Source of the DNA: an uncultured Roseicyclus sp.
GTDB taxonomy: Bacteria > Pseudomonadota > Alphaproteobacteria > Rhodobacterales > Rhodobacteraceae
Reading direction: 5' to 3'
Assembly (NCBI GenBank): GCA_947491935.1
Contig: CANLLF010000006.1
Location: forward strand, 113,348-177,347
DNA length: 64,000 nt
Below are positions 1-8,415 of the stretch, piece after piece. Below the pieces are notes generated by a model, which was not told the origin of the DNA, did not search any database, and saw nothing but the letters and a program-made list of their open reading frames with translations. A program made the translations under genes and the position numbers. Within the stretch, counting starts at the first letter, position 1; each line of letters begins with the position of its first letter.

Positions 1-1023
1 CAGGTTGCCACCGAGCGCTTCGGTATCGAACCAATGCAGGAACCGCGCCACCGCCACCCCGTCGCGCAGATGCGCCTCCCTGGTGCCCGCAATCTCGGCG
101 GCGGATTTGCGTGCCTTGGGCAGCAGGCAGGGATCGGCGCCTTTCGATACCTCGATATCGGCGGCTTCAAGGATCTGCCACACGGCCACGGGTGCCGTGG
201 CCGGATCCAAACGCACGGGGCGGCTCAACCCGTTCAGCGCCGCCTCGAACGCCGTCCAATCCGCCACATGAACGTCGTCGCCGAGATTGAGGCCGTCGAA
301 CTTCACCGGATCCGAAAACAGCGTCACCGTGCCGTCCGCCTTTACAATCGCGAAGGCCTGCACCACTGGCAAATGGGGCAGATCCCCGCCCCGAATATTC
401 AGCAGCCAATTGATCGAATCCGGCAGGCTCAGAACCGCACAGGCTTCCCCGGCCTCCCGCAGGATCTCCGCCACATCGGCGCGTTTCTCTGCGCTCGACA
501 CGCCTGCGTGGGCCTCGGGATAGGCCGTTGCCGGGGCGTCCGGGCGCGCGGGCCGATCCTCCCAGATCGCATCAACCGCGTTGGCCACCGGGCGCAGTGA
601 AATCTGGTGCCGCCCCAATGCCTTTTTCAGCCGCGCTATCTCGGCACTGGTATGCAACCACGGATCATAGCCCACTACGCCACCGCCGGGCAGGGCCTCG
701 ATCAGCCATTCTTCCAACGCGGTTTCCGGCCAATCCACCGGCGTAAACACATCGGCTACCTGCGCCTTGACCTGCACGCGATACCGCCCGTCCACGAAAA
801 CCCCGGCCACATCGGGCAAGACTGCCGCGAACCCGGCCGATCCAGTGAAGCCGGTCAGCCATGACAGGCGCTCGTCACAGGGCGCCACATATTCCCCCTG
901 ATGCGCATCGGCGCGCGGCACCAGAAAGCCGGTCAACCCGGCGTCGGTCAGATGCGCACGCAATACCGCCAGGCGCGGCGGGCCGTCTTCGGGATTGGTC
1001 TGGGAGGTGAAGGTTTGAAACAT
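1..1023 (-). CDS. Xaa-Pro aminopeptidase (aminopeptidase P, M24B), N-terminal part
   Basis: Cytosolic metallopeptidase expected to remove an N-terminal residue that precedes proline. The 341 visible residues cover the two creatinase-like N-terminal domains. Residues 30-60 carry the signature VPRADAHQGEYV followed by ERLSWLTGFTGSAG, typical of the three-domain, roughly 600-residue aminopeptidases P. The reading frame is open at the left edge, so the metal-binding catalytic domain lies outside the window and cannot be checked. The ATG at 1021-1023 follows a GGAAGAT ribosome-binding stretch. The next gene on this strand (cobT) lies upstream across a 363-bp gap, so it probably has its own promoter. 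Confidence 0.9.
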   Translation of the reverse strand, partial: MFQTFTSQTNPEDGPPRLAVLRAHLTDAGLTGFLVPRADAHQGEYVAPCDERLSWLTGFTGSAGFAAVLPDVAGVFVDGRYRVQVKAQVADVFTPVDWPETALEEWLIEALPGGGVVGYDPWLHTSAEIARLKKALGRHQISLRPVANAVDAIWEDRPARPDAPATAYPEAHAGVSSAEKRADVAEILREAGEACAVLSLPDSINWLLNIRGGDLPHLPVVQAFAIVKADGTVTLFSDPVKFDGLNLGDDVHVADWTAFEAALNGLSRPVRLDPATAPVAVWQILEAADIEVSKGADPCLLPKARKSAAEIAGTREAHLRDGVAVARFLHWFDTEALGGNL

Positions 1024-1239
1024 GATCTTCCATCAGGTCTGGTGGGCGGACAATTCAACTCGGATGGACGTTGCCATGCCGATCAGGAATGCGCCAACGG
1101 AAACCCGACTGCTCGCCGTCAACGGCTCCCAACTCCCCTCTTTCGAGATGGGGAAGGGCACGCCGATCTTCAAAACGGGCGAAGATCGCCGTGGCGCTCC
1201 GCTGTTTCGTCACCACGCTGACAAGCGGACGGACCCCTC

Positions 1240-1297
1240 TTTCATCTTGGCCAAAAAACTCCCGCCGGAGGCATCCGTCGCCTGCGCCGGGCGGGAA
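1240..1297. repeat. Dispersed intergenic repeat motif, copy 1
   Basis: TTCATCTTGGCCAAAAAACTCC is nearly identical to bases 63851-63871 (one substitution and one fewer A). In both places it sits in a gene-free gap and is followed by a GC-rich inverted repeat, here CCCGCC ... GGCGGG. Two copies in 64 kb in the same kind of place suggest an intergenic repeat family. A genome-wide count was not possible here. Confidence 0.5.
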
Positions 1298-1334
1298 GGT
1301 TAAACCAGGCACGCGATCCTCGCCAAACGCACCC

Positions 1335-1357
1335 GCGATTTTTCAACGAAAAATCGC
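1335..1357 (-). terminator. Hairpin downstream of cobT
   Basis: Perfect 9-bp stem GCGATTTTT / AAAAATCGC around a 5-base loop, about 30 bp past the cobT stop. The T-run lies inside the stem rather than after it, so it could act in either direction. No expression evidence. Confidence 0.5.
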
Positions 1358-1386
1358 CACCGGCGGCCGCGCAGCGGGCGCAATCC

Positions 1387-3267
1387 CTAGCTGGCGCGCT
1401 TGATCCCCATCACCCGGGCGCGTGCCCTTGGATCGTTGTCGAACAGGCTCGCCAATTGCTCGGTGATCGCGCCGGCCAGTTGCTCCGCATCGGTGATCGT
1501 GACGGCGCGTTCGTAATACCGCGTCACGTCATGGCCGATGCCGATCGCCAGCAATTCCACCGCGCGCCGTTTTTCGACCATGGCGATCACGTCGCGCAGG
1601 TGCTTTTCGAGGTAGTTGGCCGGGTTCACCGACAGCGTGGAATCGTCCACCGGCGCACCATCGGAGATCACCATCAGGATCTTGCGCGCCTCGGGCCGGT
1701 TCACCATCCGGCGATGGGCCCATTCCAGCGCTTCGCCGTCGATGTTTTCCTTCAGCAGGCCCTCTTTCATCATCAGGCCCAGGTTGTCGCGCACCCGGCG
1801 CCACGGCGCATCGGCACTCTTGTAGACGATGTGGCGCAGATCGTTCAGGCGACCAGGCTGCTGCGGCCGGCCTTGCCCCAGCCATTCCTCCCGCGCGCGT
1901 CCGCCCTTCCAGGCCCGCGTGGTAAAGCCCAGGATTTCCACCTTCACACCGCAGCGCTCAAGCGTGCGCGCCAGCACGTCGGCACAGATCGCGGCGATGG
2001 AGATCGGGCGGCCCCGCATGGAGCCGGAATTGTCCAGAAGCAGCGTCACAACCGTGTCGCGGAACTCGGTATCATGCTCGACCTTGAAGCTCAGCGGTGT
2101 GGTCGGGTTCGCCACCACCCGCGCCAGGCGGCCCGCATCCAGAATGCCTTCCTCGCGGTCAAATTCCCAGGACCGGTTCTGCTGCGCCTGCAAGCGGCGC
2201 TGCAACTTGTTCGCCAGCCGCGACACCGCGCCCTTCAGGGGCTCCAATTGCTGATCGAGATAGGCGCGCAGCCGTTCCAGCTCCTGAGTCTCGGCCAGCT
2301 CCTCCGCTGAAATCTCCTCGTCATGCTCGGTGGAGAACACCACGTAGTCGGGATCGGCATCGGAATGCGGTGAGGGGGGAGGGGGCTCCATCGGGGCCTC
2401 GCCATCGGGCAATTCCTGCTCCTCGGCCTCTTCCAGATCACCCTGATCATCCATCTCGACCTGGGCCTGGCTGGCATCCTGCTGCTCGTCTTGAGACCGC
2501 TCGGGGGAGGCTTCGGCGTCCTGTTCGTCGCTATCATCTTCCCCGGTCGAATCCGGCGCGTCGTCTTCCTGATCGTCGCCCGCGTCGTCCTCGGCCTCGT
2601 CATCGATATCGTCGGGGTCATCGCCCAACTGGTCGCCATAGCCCAGATCGTCGATCAGCTGGCGCGCGAATTTGGCGAAGGCCTTCTGGTCCGACAGGAC
2701 GTTGCCCAGATCCTCCAGCGTACCGTCGCAGCGATCCTCGATGAACCCGCGCCACAGCTCCATGACGTTCCCGGCCTCGGGCGGCAGGTCGCGGCCCGTG
2801 GCCAGATGCCGGATCAGGTATCCCGCCGCCGTGGCCAAGGGCGCGTCGGACGCCTCGCGGATCTCGCCATAGCCCTTGCGGCGCGCCTCGTGCCCGATCT
2901 TGGCGTCGATATTGCCCGCGGTTCCCGGCATGTCGCGGGCGCCCATCGCTTCGCAGCGCGCAGTCTCCATCGCCTCCATCAGGTCGCGCGCCATCGCCCC
3001 TTGCGGTGCGTAACGCGAGGCAGTGCCCAGATCGTGATACTTGTGGCGAAGTGCCAAGGCGTCGGCAGTCCCCCGGGCCAACAGAACCTCATCGCGCGTC
3101 ATCCGTCGGCTCACCTGGGGCAGGCGCACGGAATCGCCTGACAGGCCCGGCGGGTCGACGGTGTAGGTGACGGCCAGCTCCGGATCATCGGCCAGAACAC
3201 GCGTGGCTTCAGCCAGGGCCTTCTTGAACGGATCGGCAGGATTGTCGGTTGGGGCGGATTTGCTCAT
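1387..3267 (-). CDS. cobT: Cobaltochelatase subunit CobT
   Basis: Large accessory subunit of the aerobic CobN-CobS-CobT chelatase, which uses ATP to insert Co2+ into hydrogenobyrinic acid a,c-diamide during vitamin B12 synthesis. The 626-residue length fits the family. A long acidic Asp/Glu-rich linker occupies roughly residues 205-330. It is followed by a C-terminal von Willebrand A domain with a MIDAS motif DNSGSM near residue 410 and DGAPVDDST further on. An upstream in-frame extension exists, but ATG 3265-3267 gives the canonical [18 protein letters not shown] start. CobS is encoded 4 kb upstream on the same strand; CobN is not in the window. Confidence 0.95.
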   Translation of the reverse strand: MSKSAPTDNPADPFKKALAEATRVLADDPELAVTYTVDPPGLSGDSVRLPQVSRRMTRDEVLLARGTADALALRHKYHDLGTASRYAPQGAMARDLMEAMETARCEAMGARDMPGTAGNIDAKIGHEARRKGYGEIREASDAPLATAAGYLIRHLATGRDLPPEAGNVMELWRGFIEDRCDGTLEDLGNVLSDQKAFAKFARQLIDDLGYGDQLGDDPDDIDDEAEDDAGDDQEDDAPDSTGEDDSDEQDAEASPERSQDEQQDASQAQVEMDDQGDLEEAEEQELPDGEAPMEPPPPSPHSDADPDYVVFSTEHDEEISAEELAETQELERLRAYLDQQLEPLKGAVSRLANKLQRRLQAQQNRSWEFDREEGILDAGRLARVVANPTTPLSFKVEHDTEFRDTVVTLLLDNSGSMRGRPISIAAICADVLARTLERCGVKVEILGFTTRAWKGGRAREEWLGQGRPQQPGRLNDLRHIVYKSADAPWRRVRDNLGLMMKEGLLKENIDGEALEWAHRRMVNRPEARKILMVISDGAPVDDSTLSVNPANYLEKHLRDVIAMVEKRRAVELLAIGIGHDVTRYYERAVTITDAEQLAGAITEQLASLFDNDPRARARVMGIKRAS

Positions 3268-3344
3268 AGCCGATATGTGGACCGGTCGAGGGGCAAGGGC
3301 AAGGGTTGCGTGGGCGCGCGCGGCATCGAAACGGTGCAGGGTTG

Positions 3345-4007
3345 TTACAACGGTGCTGCGTGGAACCACGCGCCCAGGGCATCCCGGCAAACCGCTGGCA
3401 GATCTCGGCGGTCGCGCCAATCGTCCAGGGCGGGGGTGGCGTCCGGCAGATTGCCGGTTTCCGAAATGTCGTAGGTCACCTCACCCGTCTCGGGGTTGAC
3501 CCGATCCGCGCTGACGAACCAGGCGCGCTCAAGGTAATTCACGTCGCAGCCGAACCCGCCGCCCATGGGCCGGTCATAGCTGGAATAGGAAAACGCAGCC
3601 ACGATGAACGCCCCGTCGCGATACCGGAGCTCAAGGCTCTGCATCCAAGGCGTCCGGCCCATTGCGATCTGTTCCTCGTGCAGGATCAAACCGCCCTCCG
3701 GGCCCGGTTCCAGCGATGGCTGCTGCCCGAAGAATCCGCCCGCATAGGCCAGGTTTCGCAAGACGGCGATGGGTGGTCCGGCATCCCGCGCCAACCGGTT
3801 GGGCAGGATCAGCAGGTCGGCGCGGTCAGGCTCTGACGTCGACGCCAGCACAAGGGCGTGTTCGCAGCCGTTGGACGCATCCACCAGTTCAACGCACAGC
3901 GCGTCGATGATGCGGGGCAAGGTCAGCATCTCGGCCTCGGTCAGATCCTGGGCCAAGGCCGGGGCGGCCGCGAAGGCCGCGATCATAGGTATTGCAGATA
4001 CGCGCAT
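3345..4007 (-). CDS. Secreted protein of unknown function
   Basis: A 220-residue protein with a clear Sec signal peptide ([20 protein letters not shown], cleavage expected after ALA). The mature part has four cysteines in two spaced pairs, compatible with periplasmic disulfides, and a Gly-rich [10 protein letters not shown] stretch. ATG 4005-4007 is preferred over an upstream in-frame ATG because GGAAGGAA precedes it and the signal peptide starts there. I do not recognise the family. It lies 77 bp upstream of cobT on the same strand, in a run of three small secreted proteins. No link to cobalamin is evident from the sequence. Confidence 0.75.
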   Translation of the reverse strand: MRVSAIPMIAAFAAAPALAQDLTEAEMLTLPRIIDALCVELVDASNGCEHALVLASTSEPDRADLLILPNRLARDAGPPIAVLRNLAYAGGFFGQQPSLEPGPEGGLILHEEQIAMGRTPWMQSLELRYRDGAFIVAAFSYSSYDRPMGGGFGCDVNYLERAWFVSADRVNPETGEVTYDISETGNLPDATPALDDWRDRRDLPAVCRDALGAWFHAAPL

Positions 4008-4067
4008 GACATTCCTTCCCCGAACCATCGGCCAAAGGATTGCGGATCGCCGCCGACCGTTAGAGGC

Positions 4068-4478
4068 TCAGCTTAGCCCGTAGCGATCCACACAGGATTG
4101 CACCGCCACCACCAATTCCCGGCCATCATCAGCCAGGTAAGGCGTGCCATCCCCGATCAGCGTCGGGTAGAAGCTGGTGCGTGCCACGCTTTCGGCATGG
4201 CTGAAATAGCTTTCGGCCCGCGCGGCGATCTCGGGCAGACGCGTTGTGCCGCCGGCCTGCTGGAGCAGGGGATCGGGCAACGTGCTGACAGGGATCGCCC
4301 CGGTGCGGCCCGCCAGATCGGCGGCGAATTCGTAGGCATGGCCGTAGGCGGACAAGACAGCGGCGCAATGGAACGCGAGCGCCTCGTCCTCGTCCGGCCA
4401 GCTGAGTGGTGAGGCCCCGACAGACGGGGCGGATATGGCCACAATACAAGCTGCGGCCAAAAGCCGTGAAAAACGCAT
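4068..4478 (-). CDS. Small secreted protein, paralogue-like to the next gene upstream
   Basis: A 136-residue protein with signal peptide MRFSRLLAAACIVAISAPSVGA. The mature part is helical in character with one Cys near its start (FHCAAVLSAYG) and one near its end (VQSCVDRYG). The gene at 4615-5058 has the same layout (LNCAALFRSL ... VEYCIAIHDAL), so the two look like diverged paralogues. The start at ATG 4476-4478 is supported by AAGGGGAAG seven bases upstream. Function unknown; probably periplasmic. Confidence 0.75.
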   Translation of the reverse strand: MRFSRLLAAACIVAISAPSVGASPLSWPDEDEALAFHCAAVLSAYGHAYEFAADLAGRTGAIPVSTLPDPLLQQAGGTTRLPEIAARAESYFSHAESVARTSFYPTLIGDGTPYLADDGRELVVAVQSCVDRYGLS

Positions 4479-4614
4479 TATCTTCCCCTTACACAAGCGG
4501 GGCCAGATCGTGTGGATGTCCGGCCCTCGGGCCACAACATAGCAAAGGACGGGCCATGGCCCTAATCACGAAAGACGAAATGTTTGCTACAGGGGGCGGT
4601 GTTGCCCGATGGCC

Positions 4615-5058
4615 CTAGCCTTCGTGCAGGGCATCATGGATGGCGATGCAGTATTCCACGCGTGACAGGATCACCTCGTCAAACGGGCTGTCGGTGGTTT
4701 CGGCAACGGTGTTCATGTGGCTCAGGTAAAGGCCCGTGGCCGCATCGAGCGGTGGGATAAGCACGGCGAAGATCTCGTCTTCGCTTGTGCCCACCTCGGC
4801 CTCCTCAGCGCCCCACAGGATCGCGGCGATGGAGGCCATGAACCCCTCGCGGGCCTGAAAACTCGCGCCAGCCTCGCTGTCCGGATCCAACAATACGGCG
4901 AGCGACCGGAAAAGGGCGGCGCAATTCAGGGTGTCGGGCACGTTTTCGACATGGGCCAAAGGCGCGAATACGTCCGACAGATCGGATTCAAGCCCGCCCT
5001 CCTGTGCCGCCACCGGCATGGCCATGGCCAGCATGAGGGTCAGGCCGATTACCCTCAT
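4615..5058 (-). CDS. Small secreted protein of unknown function
   Basis: A 147-residue protein starting MRVIGLTLMLAMAMPVAAQ, a short Sec signal with predicted cleavage after VAA. The mature domain has two cysteines placed as in the protein at 4068-4478. Its start codon overlaps the stop of the upstream PLP-enzyme gene by four bases (5055-5058), so the two are translationally coupled. That links it to the dehydratase transcript, though a functional link is not implied. Family not recognised. Confidence 0.75.
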   Translation of the reverse strand: MRVIGLTLMLAMAMPVAAQEGGLESDLSDVFAPLAHVENVPDTLNCAALFRSLAVLLDPDSEAGASFQAREGFMASIAAILWGAEEAEVGTSEDEIFAVLIPPLDAATGLYLSHMNTVAETTDSPFDEVILSRVEYCIAIHDALHEG

Positions 5059-5993
5059 GGGGTGAACCAGTCCGGCGTTTCGTTGCCACCGCAGAGCAAT
5101 ACACAGACCCGCTCATCCGCTTCGGGCACATATGCCCCCGAGGTCAGCGCCGCGAGGGCCACGGCGCTGCCGGGCTCACCGATCAGGCGCGCGGCGTCCC
5201 ACAATTTTCTGGCGGCCTCGAACACGGCGGCATCGGGCAAGATGATCGCCTTGTCCACATGGGCCCGGATCACCTCGTAACTTTGCACGCCAAGCCGTGG
5301 CCCTCCGAGGGAGCCCGCGGCAATCCCGCTGGCCGGAACGTCGATATCCGGCCCCTCGCGGAGCGAGCGCTCCAGCGTGTTCGTGCCTTCGGTTTCGACC
5401 GATACGACCTTGATCCGATCCCGACACCAGGCCGCGACGCCACCGATCAGCCCGCCGCCGCCTGTGGAAACGAGGATCGTATCGACGCCGTCCATCTGCG
5501 CCTCAATCTCGCGCGCCACCGTTCCCTGGCCGGTCAGGGTCGGCACGGTATCGTAAGGATGCACGGAGAGCGCGCCGGTTTCCTCTGCATAGGCCGCATA
5601 TTCCGCCATGCACGCCGCCACGGAGCCCTCCGTCAGCACAACCTCGCCCCCGAAGGCCCGCATCCGGCGCAGTTTTTCCTCTTTGGCGATGGACCGTGGC
5701 ACATAGATCCGGCTGCTATGGCCAAGTGTCGTGGCGGCATAGGCGACCGCCGCGCCGTGGTTCCCGCCGGATGCCGCAACCACCCCGTTTTCCGGGACGT
5801 CGCGGGTGAGCATGTTAAAAAACGCGCCGCGCACCTTGAACGATCCGGTGATTTGCGTGTGTTCCAGTTTCAGCGTGACGGGGTGGCGCACCCCAAGGGC
5901 GCCGCCTTCAACGGTTAGAATGGGTGTGTGTCGAATGTAAGGGGCAATCAGGGGCGCAGCCGCGCCAATGGCATGGGGGGTAGGATCAATCAT
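5055..5993 (-). CDS. Threonine/serine dehydratase-like PLP enzyme
   Basis: Fold-type II PLP-dependent lyase, expected to deaminate a hydroxy-amino acid such as threonine or serine. The PLP lysine lies in GSFKVRGAF (near residue 50), the asparagine loop is SGGNHGAAVAYAA, and the phosphate-binding glycine loop is STGGGGLIGG. At 312 residues it has only the catalytic domain and no ACT-like regulatory domain, like catabolic threonine dehydratases and serine/threo-hydroxyaspartate dehydratases. Substrate cannot be settled from sequence. The ATG at 5991-5993 is chosen; a TTG at 6027-6029 that overlaps the upstream stop is an alternative. Neither has a strong ribosome-binding site. Confidence 0.85.
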   Translation of the reverse strand: MIDPTPHAIGAAAPLIAPYIRHTPILTVEGGALGVRHPVTLKLEHTQITGSFKVRGAFFNMLTRDVPENGVVAASGGNHGAAVAYAATTLGHSSRIYVPRSIAKEEKLRRMRAFGGEVVLTEGSVAACMAEYAAYAEETGALSVHPYDTVPTLTGQGTVAREIEAQMDGVDTILVSTGGGGLIGGVAAWCRDRIKVVSVETEGTNTLERSLREGPDIDVPASGIAAGSLGGPRLGVQSYEVIRAHVDKAIILPDAAVFEAARKLWDAARLIGEPGSAVALAALTSGAYVPEADERVCVLLCGGNETPDWFTP

Positions 5994-6025
5994 GGGCGCG
6001 ACGATGGACGCGCCGACCCGTGGGG

Positions 6026-6223
6026 TCAATCGTGTGGCGCAGAGACCGTGTCGGACTCGGATGCCCGTGTGAGCAGAAGACCAGTCATGATCAGGCCGAC
6101 ATTGCCGCCCAGAATGTAGGACAGAATGACCCAGCCCCAGCCCAAACCCGCCGACATCGCAATTGCGACCGCGAGGGAGCCGGAGACTATTCCGGCAAGG
6201 AGCAAGGGGGCCAATCGAGACAT
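6026..6223 (-). CDS. Small two-helix membrane protein
   Basis: A 65-residue protein with two hydrophobic segments (about residues 4-24 and 29-50) joined by a GWGW-containing turn, and a polar C-terminal tail. Probably an inner-membrane protein of unknown function. It sits directly upstream of the dehydratase-like gene on the same strand, essentially abutting it. Ribosome-binding support is modest (AGGGT about eight bases before ATG). Confidence 0.6.
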   Translation of the reverse strand: MSRLAPLLLAGIVSGSLAVAIAMSAGLGWGWVILSYILGGNVGLIMTGLLLTRASESDTVSAPHD

Positions 6224-6334
6224 GGGATGACCCTGCGTTGGATCTCCTAAGATGTGGTTAATGGCGTGGAATTTGTCTGAGCGGTGGCGGTTTGACGCTC
6301 ACCGGACGGACGGCGAAGCGATTTTTCGCCGATC

Positions 6335-6787
6335 CTATAACCCACTGCAAGGATCGGGCGGAGCGGCGGAGGCGGGACGTCCTTCGATCCGCCGCGCAAT
6401 CTCCTGGCTGCGCCGCCAGATACCGAGTGTGTTGCCCGGCAGACCCGCCGCCTCCAGAACCGCGCCCTCGACCGCGCCGCGCACCCGCCCCGTGACCTGA
6501 CCTTGCACGTACTGGCCCGCGCGGCACTCGGCCTCGGCCTGGCTTTGGGGGATGGGTGGCAGGTCGGGCACACCGGGAATATCGCTCAACTCGAGGCCAG
6601 GATTAGGGGCCTGAATATCGGCGAGGATCACGCCGCGTTGTGGGCAATCCAACCTTGTGCCGTTGGGGGCCGCCCCCAAAACAGTGCATCTTTCGCCGCC
6701 CGCCAGCGTCACGGTCTGGCCGGGGGAATAGGCGGGCTGGCAGGCTGCAAGCGCCAGAAGGGCAAGAAGGGAGGCGACACGTCTCAT
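6335..6787 (-). CDS. Lipoprotein of unknown function
   Basis: A 150-residue protein with a lipoprotein signal: MRRVASLLALLALAAC gives the lipobox LAAC at residue 16. A short domain with two cysteines (GGERCTVLG ... RLDCPQRG) follows, then a segment rich in Pro, and a region QVTGRVRGAVEGAVLEAAG that looks amphipathic. A longer in-frame extension upstream is rejected because the lipobox start is clear and GGGGCGAT precedes its ATG. Expected in the periplasm, anchored to a membrane. No family recognised. Confidence 0.75.
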   Translation of the reverse strand: MRRVASLLALLALAACQPAYSPGQTVTLAGGERCTVLGAAPNGTRLDCPQRGVILADIQAPNPGLELSDIPGVPDLPPIPQSQAEAECRAGQYVQGQVTGRVRGAVEGAVLEAAGLPGNTLGIWRRSQEIARRIEGRPASAAPPDPCSGL

Positions 6788-6935
6788 GATCGCCCCATTA
6801 GGCCTTATCAAAGCCCCGCCGGTCGAGGGGAAATGCGCTTGTTTCTCTCCCCCGGAGCGAAGTTCAGGACCCGGACCGGTTTTGAGACCCTGTGCGACAC
6901 CCGACAAGGCCGATTGCAACACAATCGCCCCACGC

Positions 6936-7232
6936 TCAGGCCGCCAGCGCGCCAAGTTCGGCAAAGACGTAGGCACCGAACGCCACAAGGGAGAAGCCGA
7001 GGCCGGGCCGCTTCCGCCAGAGTAATCCGAGGCAGCCGATTGCCATCGGCACGGCCACCGCGCCAAGCGTGTATCCGAGAAATCCGGGCCAATCGAAACT
7101 GCCCGCCAGATCACGCGAAACCACGATGTAAATCGCGGGCCCCGATTGCAGGACCAGCAGCACAACAAAGGTGATCAGAACCCACCGCGCCGTGCGCCGC
7201 TTGCGCGGTGCGGGCTCGGTCGGTTCAGCCAA
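6936..7232 (-). CDS. Small membrane protein downstream of cobS
   Basis: A 98-residue protein with a basic, Pro-rich N terminus ([10 protein letters not shown]) and three predicted membrane segments (about residues 16-38, 49-71 and 76-97). The only plausible start is a TTG at 7230-7232 that overlaps the last codons of cobS by eight bases, so it is probably co-translated with cobS. No visible domain identifies its role. The alternative start makes the exact N terminus uncertain. Confidence 0.6.
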   Translation of the reverse strand: MAEPTEPAPRKRRTARWVLITFVVLLVLQSGPAIYIVVSRDLAGSFDWPGFLGYTLGAVAVPMAIGCLGLLWRKRPGLGFSLVAFGAYVFAELGALAA

Positions 7233-8211
7233 GGCTCATGGAGGCGGCGCTTTCGGGCAGTTCCTCATCAAAGCAGCGCTGATAGAATTCCGCCACGGTC
7301 TGGCGTTCCAGCTCATCACATTTGTTGAGGAACGAGACGCGGAAGGCGTATCCCACATCGCGGAAGATCTCGGCATTCTGGGCCCAGTTGATGATCGTCC
7401 GCGGGCTCATCACGGTGCTGAGTTCACCGTTCATGAAGGCCGTCCGGGTCAGATCACCCACAGTCACCATCTGGTTCATCGTGCGGCGCCCGGCCTCGGT
7501 GTTGTAGTGCGGGCATTTGGCCAGAACGATGTTCACCTCGGCGTCGTGGCTGAGGTAGTTCAGCGTCGCCACAAGGCTCCACCGGTCCATCTGCGCCTGG
7601 TTGATCTGCTGCACGCCGTGATAGAGGCCCGTCGTGTCGCCCAGGCCGACGGTGTTGGCGGTGGCGAACAGGCGGAAATGAGGGTTCGGCGTGATGATCT
7701 CGTTTTGATCCATCAGGGTCAGCTTGCCGTCATGCTCCAGCACCCGCTGGATCACGAACATCACGTCTGCGCGGCCCGCATCGTATTCGTCGAACACGAT
7801 CGCAACCGGGTTTCGCAGCGCCCAGGGCAGGATGCCTTCGTGGAATTCCGTCACCTGCTTGCCGTCGCGCAGCTTGATTGCGTCTTTCCCGATCAGGTCG
7901 ATCCTGGAGATGTGGCTGTCGAGGTTCACCCGGACGGTGGGCCAGTTCAGCCGTGCGCCGACCTGCTCGATATGGGTTGATTTGCCGGTGCCGTGGTACC
8001 CCTGAACCATGACGCGGCGGTTGTGGCCAAAGCCCGCCAGGATTGCCATCGTCGTGTCGGGGTCGAATTTGTAGGTGGGATCAACGGCTGGCACGCGGTC
8101 GGTCGGCTCGGAGAAGCCTTTGACCTTCATATCCGTGTCGATGCCAAAGACCTCACGGACCGAAAACTCTTCGGTGGGTTTCGCATCGATGCTCAAGCTG
8201 CCGTCGGCCAT
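7225..8211 (-). CDS. cobS: Cobaltochelatase AAA+ ATPase subunit CobS
   Basis: AAA+ motor of the CobN-CobS-CobT cobalt chelatase of aerobic B12 synthesis; it forms a ring with CobT and powers metal insertion. Walker A is GYHGTGKST (about residue 70), Walker B is [10 protein letters not shown], followed by sensor-type [10 protein letters not shown]. The length of 328 residues fits. ATG 8209-8211 is preceded by GAGGGCACC, which favours it over an ATG 48 bases upstream. cobT is on the same strand about 4 kb downstream; six small genes and a PLP enzyme separate them. Confidence 0.95.
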   Translation of the reverse strand: MADGSLSIDAKPTEEFSVREVFGIDTDMKVKGFSEPTDRVPAVDPTYKFDPDTTMAILAGFGHNRRVMVQGYHGTGKSTHIEQVGARLNWPTVRVNLDSHISRIDLIGKDAIKLRDGKQVTEFHEGILPWALRNPVAIVFDEYDAGRADVMFVIQRVLEHDGKLTLMDQNEIITPNPHFRLFATANTVGLGDTTGLYHGVQQINQAQMDRWSLVATLNYLSHDAEVNIVLAKCPHYNTEAGRRTMNQMVTVGDLTRTAFMNGELSTVMSPRTIINWAQNAEIFRDVGYAFRVSFLNKCDELERQTVAEFYQRCFDEELPESAASMSLG

Positions 8212-8351
8212 GGTGCCCTCAAATTCGTCGGAAATTCGCGTCGCGTCGGGATGCAACATATCTCAGGGCGCTGCAAGGGGAAGGGCGCCTTGGATCTATA
8301 CGCCCTTCATATTGGGTGGCCCGATATGATCGAGCCGCCGAAACGAAAGGC

Positions 8352-8372
8352 GGCCGGGCATCACGCCCGGCC
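8352..8372 (-). terminator. Hairpin terminator after the secreted pseudoprotease gene
   Basis: Perfect 8-bp stem GGCCGGGC / GCCCGGCC with a five-base loop, 43 bp past the stop of the gene at 8416-10209. In that gene's direction it is followed by a T-rich stretch (GCCTTTCGTTTC). It separates that gene from cobS. Confidence 0.6.
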
Positions 8373-8415
8373 ATCCAACGGTTTCGGCAGAAGGGGTCCG
8401 GCCAGATCCTGTGGT

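Larger units (their letters stand above)
1024..1386. other. Gene-free gap between aminopeptidase P and cobT
   Basis: 363 bp without a convincing gene. Possible frames here (for example 1055-1312 on the minus strand) lack family resemblance and a good ribosome-binding site. It holds a dispersed-type repeat motif (1240-1261) followed by a GC-rich hairpin near 1260-1297, and the hairpin at 1335-1357. The promoter of the aminopeptidase gene must lie here, but no clear -35/-10 pair was recognised. Confidence 0.6.
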
